Source: Adiantum capillus-veneris (lineage: Eukaryota; Streptophyta; Polypodiopsida; Polypodiales; Pteridaceae). Taken from it: a stretch of 64,000 nt of DNA. The translations under genes were made by a program, and so were the position numbers. The stretch is taken from NCBI GenBank assembly GCA_014529385.2, contig CM043942.1:379001-443000 (forward strand), in the 5' to 3' direction. The notes under the pieces were generated by a model. That model ran no database searches. It was given only the letters and a program-made list of their open reading frames with translations, and was not told where the DNA came from. This document shows positions 45,336 to 55,454 of the stretch, in pieces (within the stretch, counting starts at the first letter, position 1; the number at the start of each line of letters is the position of its first letter).

Positions 45336-45612
45336 AGTAGTATGCATACTTAGATCAAGTTTGTGGAGACGACGTCTCCCAAACACCAAGTAGAGCTTGT
45401 CACTCTACTATGGAAGACTGATAGGACTGATGTACAGACATGCTTGCGGCAGCCTCAGGCTCTCAAGTGCCAAATGGACTAGTCATCCAATATGGAATGA
45501 TGTCGTAGGGTAACATAGGGATCCTCTATCCGCTAAGAAAAAGACTCAATGAACATGCTTTATCTTCTCTACACCATAGTCGAGGACGACTATGATTTCA
45601 AGAGAGAGGTAA
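45290..45612 (+). other. Element C 3-prime non-coding region and polypurine tract
   Basis: Non-coding stretch between the pol truncation and the 3-prime LTR. It ends AAGAGAGAGGT just before TGTCA, the likely polypurine tract for plus-strand priming. This region is missing from A, where pol joins LTR directly. Confidence 0.65.
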
Positions 45613-45989
45613 TGTCATAATAATCAATATCTAATTCTCCTAAATGATTTTCTCGTATTAAACTGATCATTTAATGTGGGGAAGGCCAGGGGAGAAAAAG
45701 CTAGAATATTGGTTAAGCTAGCAGACCGGCCACAGTAGGGATCCAAAGGAGGGAAAATAGGGATCCAAAGGGGGGGCCATCTGCAAAAGAGCCATGTGTA
45801 ACAATGGGCTAAAAAGACCCTAAGGTTCAGCCCATTAAGACTTCCAAAATGCTAAGGTTCCAAAATTCAAAGGTTGTGTCCAAAAGGTCAACCCTAGGGA
45901 AAATTGGATGCTTAGTGTGTGTACAAAAGTCTTCTTTAAAGCCTACAAACGAGGGGGCGAGCCCATTTAGTAGGGGATGAGAGAGAAAG

Positions 45990-46022
<33 letters not shown>

Positions 46023-47208
46023 CTCCCTTTACACAAAGGGAATTAGGGACACATGTCAGCTCCCTAGGCCAGATGCCCACAAGGGGTACCCAATTCCTAT
46101 TGGAAGACCCTTGAAGTGGACCAATGAGAATTAAACTAGAGTAAATCTAGTTTAATTAATTTAAAAAAATTTAATAAAAGAAACCAATGAGAATTAAGTC
46201 TCCTAGAAGACTATTGGGCAATCTCCCAAGGGGTCCAATGAGCATTCAGGAGCCCAATGGCTTGCCTGATTCCTATTGGCCAGGAGGCAAAGGGGTCCAG
46301 TGAGAGTTTAATTTAATTATTTAATTACCTAAAGCTCTCACAAAAGGGGAAAGGGGGACACATGTTAGAAGGCTATCACTTATGCTGCTTAACACCCATT
46401 GGCTTGACTTGGGGAGGTCCAATGAGGCAAAAGCCAGACCAATTTAGGGCTCGCCCAAGAGAGAGGGGGGGCTGATTTTTTCTTGGTATTGACACACACA
46501 CACTCACACTTGACCATGTGTGAAGAAAGAATACTCTTTCTCCTCCCAAGCTTTAATGGAGAGCTCATCACCTACTCCAAGCTTGTGAGATAGAAGCCTA
46601 CATCAACACTCTGTTGGCATGTGGATGCAAATCCAACCAAGAGCCAAGCTTCAATGCATGCTCATCTTCTCTACCAAGCTAATTACTAAGCTAAGCTATG
46701 CTAATATGAGTGATTATGTGAGGAGATGTTCATCTTTCTCTTAAGATACTCCTTCTTCCTCTCAATCTACTCTCATACCCTGCTAGCTCTCACCATCTTC
46801 GAAGGTGTGTGAGGTCTTGGGTCTGAGAACGGGGATAATTCAAGTTGTGTTTGATTAAGTGTTTTGCTTAGTGCATGAAGCTTCCATCTTCATTGCACTA
46901 GCTAGTCTTGAAGGAACACAAAGAATTGTATTGTACAATGTCTCTCTTGATGGGAGAAACCATAATACAAAGCCTTTTGGAGGGGGGACCGGCTCCATGC
47001 AAATCCGGTCCTCAACTGTTGTCAATAGCTTAATTTGTCTCTCTTTTGAAAGTATTGTTGATGCTATCTAACTAAGTGTTATGCTTTTTGTTGCTCTCTC
47101 CACCCAAGCAGTCTTGTAATTCTCATTAGGAATCTATTCTAATGAAATGCCCACTATGTTCATTCTAATTTCCGCTACACATAAGTTATTAGGCCATTAA
47201 ATGTTACA
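45613..47208 (+). repeat. Element C 3-prime LTR (1596 bp)
   Basis: Same ends as the 5-prime LTR, with a longer CA repeat (45991-46020) and scattered substitutions. The CCAAT-pair array is at about 46095-46430. Confidence 0.93.
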
Positions 47209-47515
<307 letters not shown>

Positions 47516-47935
47516 TTAAATACAATTGCATCGAATATGGGGGCTTGTTATTAATTGTGTATTAAGAGCTCTCTCTCTAGTTGGAGATCTTGGCTCCCGC
47601 CGTCTTCGTAGAGTGACATCATCATCCATTGAAGCATTAGAAAATTCACTTCTTACTTGTTCATCTTGAGGGTACTTTTCTTTTCCTTTAGAGAGTCCTC
47701 TTTTGGAAGTCTCACCATGAGACCTCTTAGGCTCTCTCTTTTCTTGAGGAATTGGCAAAATTCCAAAGCTGTGAAGTTGTTGGTGAGCTTCACTTTGTAA
47801 AGCGGGATTTCCCATGGCTTGTTGAAGCCTACAAACAAGATAGTTAACAAGTATAGGATTATCATCATTAGCACCTTCATGTGCAAAATCAAAATTATAA
47901 ATTTTTATCCTACTCTCCTTATTATTGTTAGCCAT
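47516..47935 (-). pseudogene. Element E gag N-terminus, truncated
   Basis: Minus-strand homologue of the A/C gag N-terminus: start MANNNKES, FDFAHEGANDDNPILVNYL, CRLQQAMGNPALQSEAHQQL, then RRRREPRSPTRERA. It is clearly diverged from A and C. Homology stops about 47570, where the element is cut; the remaining residues are unrelated. The start is supported by the primer site and LTR upstream at 48341-50224. Confidence 0.85.
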
Positions 47936-48340
47936 GTTAGCAAAACTTTTATGTGCTTACTTAGTTATGCTTTGGTATCTTCAAAGCCCTAGTTGCTACT
48001 CCTCTTAGCCTTTGAAAATTAGCACTTAAGCATCCACACCCACGACTTGAATTCGGTTAATTATAGAGAGTAGTGGAGTGGGTCTAACATAGCCGAGTTG
48101 CCAAGGGATAGCTCCTTTTGGACTTCTTGTAGCTCAATAATGGTAAAGCCAAAGGCAAGTCTAGAAAGACTCCATTATTAAGACCAAAGCTCCCAATGGT
48201 GTGCACCATAGCCCACCAAGTAGTCTTGAAAAAACCGATAATAGATCCCAGTCTCACTTAACTTAATATAATTAACAAAATCAACCATTCATAGGCTACT
48301 TAAGGACCTCTCTTCTTAAGCAGGAAAAGAGAAACCATGT

Positions 48341-48352
48341 GCTCTGATACCA
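48341..48352 (-). other. Primer-binding site of element E (initiator Met tRNA)
   Basis: Minus strand TGGTATCAGAGC one base after the LTR end, as in A and C. Confidence 0.9.
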
Positions 48353-48353
48353 A

Positions 48354-49585
48354 TGTAATGGAATTGTCCTATTAACTTAAATTGTAGTGGAACGAGAATA
48401 ACTTTGTGAGCATTTTATTAAGGATATTCCTTCATGTGGGTGGAGAGAGCAACAATAAACACACTTCCTAATTAACATGGAATGACCAATAACTTTGTAA
48501 AAGAGAGAGAGATAGAGAATTTGACATCAGTTGAGGACCGGATTTACTTGGAGCCCGGTCCCCCCTCCAGAAGGCTTTTGTATTATAGATTTCCTCATAA
48601 GAGGAGCTTGGTACAATACAATCTTTTGTGTTCTTTAAGACCTCTTTGATAGCATGAAGATGTAAAGCTTCATGTACCAAGACTTTGCTGCAAGACAACC
48701 ATTAGCATGCTTGAAATCATTAACAAGAACTTGTGAACTCATTAATCATTGTGTTCATTCAATCATTTGGGTGCCATGAAGATGGAAGCTTCATGCACCA
48801 CCATTAGCATACTTATTAACAAAACAAGAACTTGAAATATCCCAAGACCTCAAACACCATAAATGGTGAGGAGAGCTAGCAGGGATCGAGGAAGAATAGA
48901 GAAGGAGAAGTATTTCTACAAGAAATCTTTCATCCCCTTACATATAGTCACTCATAAGTAGCATAGCTTAGCTTACATAGAGATTAAGAAGATGTTAGCA
49001 TGCTTTAAGCTTGGCTCTTGGTTGGATTTGCATCCATAGCCAAGAGGTGTTGGTGTAGGCACCTCCCTTCACCTTGCATGTGAGAGAGAGAAGACTTGTG
49101 AGCTTCAAAACTCCTCCACACAACAATGGGGTGTGGGATTTTTGAGAGAGAGAGAAGGAAATTCGAATTTGGGCTTCTTACACTACCTACTTTCCGGGCT
49201 GGCCAATGGTTGGCCTCGATTATCCAAGGCAACAGGGGTAGCCTTGTGACAAGTGTCCTTGATACCCCTATTATCACAAGCTTTGGCAATAAAAAATACT
49301 TTATTAAATCCTCATTGGGCCTCTCAGGCAACTGGCCAATAGGAATTAAGATAATGTAGTTTAATTCTCATTGGTCCATTTGGTAGGCTACCCACTAGGA
49401 TTTTAGCATCATTTAGCATTAAGTAGAAAATGAAATTGCCTTCCCTAATAAAAGATATGCTTAAATAAATTATTTAAATGCTCATTGGACCTTTAAGTTG
49501 GCTAGCCAATAGCCTTTTAGCACCTTATGGGAGCAGGAGGCCTAGGGTGCTGACATGTGTCCTTTGGCCCATAAGGGGCATGGCC

Positions 49586-49669
<84 letters not shown>

Positions 49670-50224
49670 CTTCTCCCTCATCCCCTACCTTTAGGGCTCG
49701 CCCCCCTCCTTTGTAGGCCCCCTTTTTGACTCAAGCACCTCAAGCACCTTAGTCATAGTGCTTAGTCAATAAGCACCTCAAGCTGTTTAGTCACCAGCTG
49801 CTTAGCATAGGTTCCCACCTTGGAAAATTAACAAATGCAACTTAATGTCCTAGGTCTAAAGGCATTTAACACTAACCATTAGAGGCTTTAATGAAGCAAA
49901 CTCTAGGGTCTTAATGCTCATTAAGTGTACTTGCCCTTTTATAGGCCATCTCCCATATGGACCTGTAATGAGATAAAACTATCTCTCTTTTGGTCCCGTC
50001 GTGAGATGAACCTAAAGCACTTCTTGTACCTAGATCTTGGATAGAACATCCCTCTTTTAGCCATAGTAGAGATGTCATCATCTCTCACGTAGGCCCTTGG
50101 TAGAGATAGGTGTAAAAGTACTTATCTATATTCTAACTCTTGTTCCTCTTTTATCTCTCCACATTAAATGATCAGTTTAATATGAGAAAATCATTTGGTA
50201 AAGTTAGATATTATATTTTATGAC
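48354..50224 (-). repeat. Element E 5-prime LTR (1871 bp), diverged family member
   Basis: Ends TGTCATAAAAT...CATTACA in the minus direction. The outer ~60 bp match A and C closely (including AACTGATCATTTAATGTGG), and the middle is diverged and longer. It keeps ATTGG/CCAAT pairs at about 49310-49530 and has an ~80-bp GA run (49589-49667). The 3-prime partner LTR is absent from the window. Confidence 0.88.
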
Positions 50225-50579
50225 ATATGGTCATCGACAAAACTCACTTTGGCATCTAAAAATCTAGGAGTTGAAATAGATAGTAGATATTGAATAATTG
50301 ATGCGCGGTGCATTCTGCAAAATTAGGTTAACTTGTGGTCAATACTTCAATTAATAATAGCACCAAGTTGGTCCAAAATATAGCACGGAAATACCTTAGA
50401 CATAAATGGATTCAAAGAAAAAAAACTCTGTAGTATGTACTCTGCATGGAGAAGACATCTCCAACCACAATAATTAAGATCTGTTTGATTACGTACTTCG
50501 ACAACTTTAAAGGTTGCCTTGTAGAGTTCATAATTTCCACAAAGCCTTCCATAGATGTGAAGTAATTATTTTACACATC
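50225..50579. other. Unassigned AT-rich stretch
   Basis: Flank to the right of element E. No gene, repeat or target duplication could be assigned. Confidence 0.4.
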
Positions 50580-50870
50580 TATGAACAATGAAAGTTATTT
50601 GTTATTAACAATATTGAGGTCATCATCCATAGCCCAAATAAACAATCAAGGTTATATCAACACTCACACTCTTATCTCTGAATGTGTTCCTTGTATGGAG
50701 TTGATAGTCCATACCATTGTTTGTCGAGTTCAATGCATACAAGGCTCCAATGATTATTTGGTTCGTATGGGAACACAAGAGTTGTGACGTGAAGCATTGG
50801 AGAGTGGACAAACCATCTCTCCAATGTCCCATGAGGGGTGTTTTTTATTTTGAGTTTCACAGACAACTAT
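50580..50870 (-). pseudogene. Fragment resembling a Ulp1/C48 cysteine protease (His region)
   Basis: Minus-strand frame 50866-50672 contains HVTTLVFPYEPNNHWSLVCI, close to the Ulp1/SENP (C48) signature in which a hydrophobic strand leads to N-x-HW-x-L-x-x-I with the catalytic His. The frame stops shortly after, and the Asp and Cys parts of the catalytic triad are not visible. C48 domains are known passengers or components of several plant DNA transposons. It lies 230 bp downstream of the histone-like frame, on the same strand. A short match, so moderate confidence at best. Confidence 0.4.
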
Positions 50871-51100
50871 GGATCTAAAACATATATTTCAGTATGGGTT
50901 TGTTGAGGGATTTGGATCTTTATTGAGCTACAATCAATAAAAATATTTTAATTAGTAACCAAATACAAAAGAAAAGGATCTTAAAGGTAGAGAAGGGCAC
51001 TTACTTTAGGCATAAATAAAAAATAGAGTCTGTAATTTGTGCATTTGGATCTTTCAAAATCCCAATATCAACAGAATCCATAGCTAATTGCCGAGTACCA

Positions 51101-51804
51101 TCAACAAGGGGAATGGTTGCTAACAGTACTTCTTTGATTTAAGTCTGTTGTAACTAGCCCTGAGTTTCTCCTTTGTGCCTCTTCATCAATAGCAGCAGCC
51201 TGTATCTTCTTTAATTTCTGTGCTTCCAGGTAACGTCTTTCTTCTTGCTCAGCTCTAGCTCTGGTGTTCACATCATGAGTAACCTCATGAATCTTAATCC
51301 CATGGTCCCATCGGCCTGGTGGTATTAGCAATATATCCTTCACTTTAGGGTCAATAAACTCATTAAGGATGAGGAGTTTATCGTATCTCCAACGTACTCT
51401 CTTGAGCGTCTCAATGTCCTTGTCCATTATTGTGACTCGGTGAGCATGAGCAGCAACAATGGTGATATCACTAAAGTACTCTAGTAAAAAATCTTTTGCT
51501 GCTTCTTGAAGACAGAGTAGGGCAACAACTTCCATCTCATTGTACCAGCACATGCTTCCTCGCAAATTTTCCTTACTTCTCTTTGGAAAGGAAGTTTAGG
51601 GACACAAAGCTCAATACATTTTTGAGCTTTTTTTATCTCTCTAAATAAACCCATGTTTCTCTGAATATTTTTCATTCTTCGTCCCTTTAATATCCTAATT
51701 GGTTTACCTGGTCTTTTCTTCTTACTAGCAGACCTTCCACATGCTTTCTTTGCAAGCCTTGGTCCTTTCCCTGCCTTCCTTACTGTTTCCTTTGTTCTTG
51801 CCAT
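51101..51804 (-). pseudogene. Divergent histone H3-like protein with a long C-terminal extension
   Basis: The first frame (51804 to 51532) begins MARTKETVRKAGKGP, like the H3 tail, with K4, R8 and K9 positions kept and S10 replaced. It continues REIKKAQKCIELCVPKLPFQ (residues 55-74), matching H3 alpha-N/alpha-1. After a one-base shift at 51532 the second frame carries VALLCLQEAAKDFLLEYFSD and HRVTIMDKDI, matching H3 alpha-2, loop 2 and alpha-3. About 85 residues then follow the histone fold, ending in a charged helix (ARAEQEERRYLEAQKLKKI). No intron. Loop 1 is one residue longer than canonical H3 and has Trp before alpha-2, features reminiscent of CENH3. The start is supported by exact MARTK. 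Without the shift the fold is truncated, so pseudogene, sequence error or recoding are all possible. Confidence 0.85.
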
Positions 51805-51828
51805 TCCATTGTAAGAGAAAAATGCAAG

Positions 51829-51832
<4 letters not shown>

Positions 51833-51868
<36 letters not shown>
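51833..51868. repeat. (CT)n microsatellite in the leader of the H3-like frame
   Basis: Reads (GA)n on the coding strand, starting ~30 bases upstream of the H3-like start codon. GA-rich leaders are common in plant 5-prime untranslated regions, so a regulatory role is possible but unproven. Confidence 0.85.
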
Positions 51869-51870
<2 letters not shown>

Positions 51871-52107
51871 ATCAACGTCAAACACTCTGGGAAGTATCAA
51901 ATACAATGTAAATTACTTCTCTTAGTGGATTAAAGAGGTTTGAAATGAGTATACGAGGCAAATTCCACTAATTGTTTCTTTTAATGGGTTGAAAATGCTT
52001 GAAGGAGTTCGTTTGACCTTAGTAGATCTTCACTCTGTGTCTTTGGTAATATCAGTTGTGCACCTTGGTTGTAGAGGTAGTCTCGGATGATGCAATTCTC
52101 TTTGGTT

Positions 52108-52110
<3 letters not shown>

Positions 52111-52146
<36 letters not shown>
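52111..52146. repeat. (TC)n microsatellite
   Basis: About 18 TC units. Confidence 0.95.
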
Positions 52147-52152
<6 letters not shown>

Positions 52153-52319
52153 AATCCAAGTGTGCATTTAAATGTTACCATAAATAGTATCCGTATTTTT
52201 CAGTTATAGAAAAATCTTAATTGTGGTCGTACAAGCCATTTATTGCATGTCTTGCTAACACGTGTAGAATATTATCCGGCATGCTTCATGAATAATGCTA
52301 ACGGTAATGTCTATTATTG

Positions 52320-52322
<3 letters not shown>

Positions 52323-52368
<46 letters not shown>
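52323..52368. repeat. (GA)n microsatellite
   Basis: About 22 GA units, with further GA-rich stretches up to 52500. Confidence 0.95.
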
Positions 52369-52369
<1 letters not shown>

Positions 52370-52723
52370 ACTTAGTAAAGGGGTGAGCTACTACCTCAAC
52401 CCCTGTTCCTGGAACAACGAGGAGATAATCATTTGCTGAAGCAAATACAGACATTGAGAGAGAGATAGACGCTAGAGAGACAGAGAGAGAGAGAGAGAGT
52501 TAAAAAGTCCACTGCCTCCTTCAAGGTGAAGGAATCAGAAGCGTGAAGACTAAGATCAATGTTCCCAGCCCTGAATCTCTATTCCAAGAGCAATTTCTTA
52601 TCCTGGGAAAAGTAAAGGCAATCTCTTCACTGTATTTGGTCAATAGTTTAGTTGTGTCTAGGAATTCTGCTACAAAATGTAAAAGGAAATTTGACATTGA
52701 ACCTAACAAAATTGGATCATGGC

Positions 52724-53270
52724 ACGCCAGTAGTTTTGTGGAGTTTCAGTTATGTACTCCGCGCACCGTGATCCACTTTTTAAAGTGTATAAGGATTTTT
52801 TTTCTAGAGTATAAAATTCTTTGATGTTTTGGTAGCTATTACTGTGTAAAAGGTAGGTTACGTATTATAAATATGTATATGATTATTAATTACTACTTGC
52901 TTTTGGTGCTTTCATTTGATTACCGTTTTTAGATCAGGCATGAAAATTGGAGGAGGCCTTACCTTGCCCGAATGATTGGCTTTTTCTCTTCACAACTATA
53001 GAGCAATTTTGCATTTGATCAATCATTATGCAAGAAAAAGTTTAGTGCCCCTTCACACAAACCATCAAAATATGCACATATGCTAATCATGGTTCACCAA
53101 TAGTTTTGTGGAGTTTCGTTTATGTACTCCGCGCGCCGTGATCCACTTGATTGGCTTTTGCTCTTCACAACTATAGAGAAATTTTGCATTTGATCAATCA
53201 TTATGCAAGGAAAAAGTTTAGAGACCCTTCACACAAACTGTCAAAAGATGCATATATGCTAATCACCTTG
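52724..53270. repeat. Direct duplication of ~175 bp, first copy split by ~195 bp
   Basis: The block from TAGTTTTGTGGAGTTTC to GTGATCCAC occurs at ~52728 and ~53100. The block from GATTGGCTTTT to ATATGCTAATCA occurs at ~52975 and ~53150. In the second copy the two blocks are contiguous; in the first they are separated by 52776-52970. A plus-strand frame (52543-52824) enters the first block but has no recognised family. Confidence 0.8.
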
Positions 53271-53408
53271 TGTTATTGTCTATATGATCAGTAGGAAAAT
53301 AGTTGTAAGATACCTAGCTATTGTTTATTGAAAACTTTTATGATCATGTGGTGCTCTTCTTTTTATTTATGTTTGAAGATACTTATATTTCTTAGTATGA
53401 AATAAATG

Positions 53409-54779
53409 GCAGGATTAAGATCTCATAGGAGGAAGAGGCAGAAAATAGATCCCGAGCGCATCGTTGGCCAAGGAAACATTTTGAGAGAACTTTCGGAGTT
53501 GCTAAAAACTTCAATGAAGAGGAATATAGACTTCACAAAACCCATTGATATATCTGGTGCAGAGCCTTCCATGAGTTTGTAGGAGCCTCATACTGATCCT
53601 TCTGTCGAAATGGAATCCCCTTCTACTTCAAAATTTACTTTTTTGAACTCACTTAAGAGAGCGGTGGATTTTTCAGCACCTACTTTGTAGAGTGCCCAAT
53701 GTGTTGCAATGATCCCAAAGAAAAAAGAGTCAGTTATTTATGAAGACCCTGCAGTGATTATTGATGAAAGGATTTTAGATTTTGTAGTTTCTCTAGGGCT
53801 GGTAACAAGTTTGACTTGGTCTCTTGCATTTTTAATGCTCCATTTAATCTTGATGTGTTTATAGCTGAACAAAGTGAACACTTGAATCTGGAACGATAGA
53901 AGTTTGAGCTTCATACTCAAAAGGGCAGGGTTAATGTTGGTGAAATGGTGGTAGTCCATTTAAAAGACTATGATCCTAAAAAATAATCTTACAAGAAGTA
54001 CAATCAGCTACCTGTTATGTACACATTCCATTGGTGCAGCTTACATGAACGGGAGTGCAAGATGGTTCAAGAATCCTTTGGATTTCTAATATTGTTAAAT
54101 GCATTATTTACGAGTCTTATGAAAGATCCTAAGTAGGTCATGGAGGAACACAATATACCACCAGATGAAAAAGAGGATAAGGATGAGGAATACATTAAAG
54201 TGGCGGAGATAGAGGAGTTCATTGATCTTGAAGAAGAAGCAAAAGAGGTGGAATGAAGCAAACTTCTCTCAGTAAAAACCTCACATATCAAGCGACCTCT
54301 ATATGTGTCAGGTTTCAATGAGCGGCAAGCCACCTTAATGCTACCAGGGGTGCCTGAGTTTAAATTTGGAGATAGGTCATACACTTTCCTTCTTGATATA
54401 CAAAGTATTTTTTGTTTGCAGGAGGACTTTGCATTGGCCATTATCTCCAAGTATCAAGAGGAGAGGAATGGATTTATTTCAGATGACAGTAGTGATGACG
54501 AGGCAATGGAGATCTCTAGTAACCCACTGGACTGCCTTAAACTATTCTTTGAAAAGGCAGAAAAGTATAAAGAAATCCTTCCTCATGAAGCCACATTTCA
54601 AACTATTCAGAATAATCTGAAGCCATCAACTAGTAATTAGGATATGGAGGATTGGTTTAAGCGACCAGCACATGAGTCAACCCAATCAGTCAACCTATGG
54701 AAGAATGAGCTTTTTTTGCAAGATGAGAGTTTCATGGTATAACATCCCCCCCCCCCCCCCCCCCCCCAACACGCACCCC

Positions 54780-54868
<89 letters not shown>

Positions 54869-55454
54869 ACTTCTTTTGTTCGCAGTCATGGATTGCTAAA
54901 AAGGAAAACTTTCTTCGTCGTCAAAAAAGACAGTTCCGTGGCACGGATGGAGCTCTAGGACAATGTCTTCCCAGTCTATGTGAGGCACCCATCCTAATCT
55001 TCCACAACAAAATGTCACAAGAGGGGAATACTGCAACCTATGCTTTCAAGACGTTATATTGCTTCTTAGGTGGTCCAATGCTACCACAAAATGCAGACAA
55101 AGTTATCCTTGTTGACAAGGTTTTTGGGAGAGAATGTTTTGGTTACCCGCAGGATATAGTGGGGGTCGTGCAGCATATTACTATACATACACAACAGTGG
55201 CATTATCTTTAGGGAAATAAAACCCTACTAAACTCTTAGAATATGGAAAACATTTAATGATCAGGTACAAGGGTGAGGTTCCAAATGATATTTGCAAACC
55301 ATCAGAAGTTGAAATAGTTGTGGTACATATTGAATTTAATTCCACAGTCATTTGTGGTACATCCGATCATCTAAACTCTAATTCTCTTGTTCCACCGATG
55401 ATTGGCATATTGCATTGTCTCCCTCCACCTCATTTGACTTTCAAGAGCACTTGA
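53409..55454 (+). pseudogene. Spliced plus-strand gene remnant of unknown function
   Basis: Begins ATG at 53409 (SHRRKRQKIDPERIVGQGN; LRELSELLKTSMKRNIDF), basic and intrinsically disordered in look, with stops near 53580 and 53690. Continues with frame changes through FNLDVFIAEQSEHLNLE and VGEMVVVHLKDYDP (53840-53990), an acidic block (EEYIKVAEIEEFIDLEEEAK), SGFNERQATLMLPGVPEF (54305), and after a splice-like TTTGTTTGCAG (54421) EDFALAIISKYQEE with an acidic DDSSDDE. A donor after DESFM (54737) and acceptor TTCGCAG (54884) bracket a microsatellite-filled intron. Then SWIAKKENFLRRQKRQFRG and DKVFGRECFGYPQDIVG (54885-55210), and VEIVVVHIEFNSTVICG (55310). It converges with the minus-strand gene at 55371. 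No family recognised. Confidence 0.45.
54746..54870. repeat. C22 homopolymer followed by (CT)n and (CA)n, inside a putative intron
   Basis: A run of 22 C, then about 30 CT units and about 14 CA units. On the complementary strand the G run could form a G-quadruplex. The block sits between the donor at 54738 and acceptor at 54884. Confidence 0.93.

Larger units (their letters stand above)
39033..47208 (+). mobile_element. Element C: chromodomain-family Ty3/gypsy retrotransposon, internally deleted
   Basis: An 8176-bp plus-strand element of the same family as A. Order: LTR 39033-40629, primer site 40631-40643, gag 41032 to ~42640, damaged protease, pol 42708-45335, 3-prime non-coding 45290-45612, LTR 45613-47208. 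TTTTT duplications flank it. The two LTRs differ at many more sites than those of A, so it is older. It keeps the CCHC knuckle that A has lost, but pol ends early, without the integrase C-terminus and chromodomain. Confidence 0.95.
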
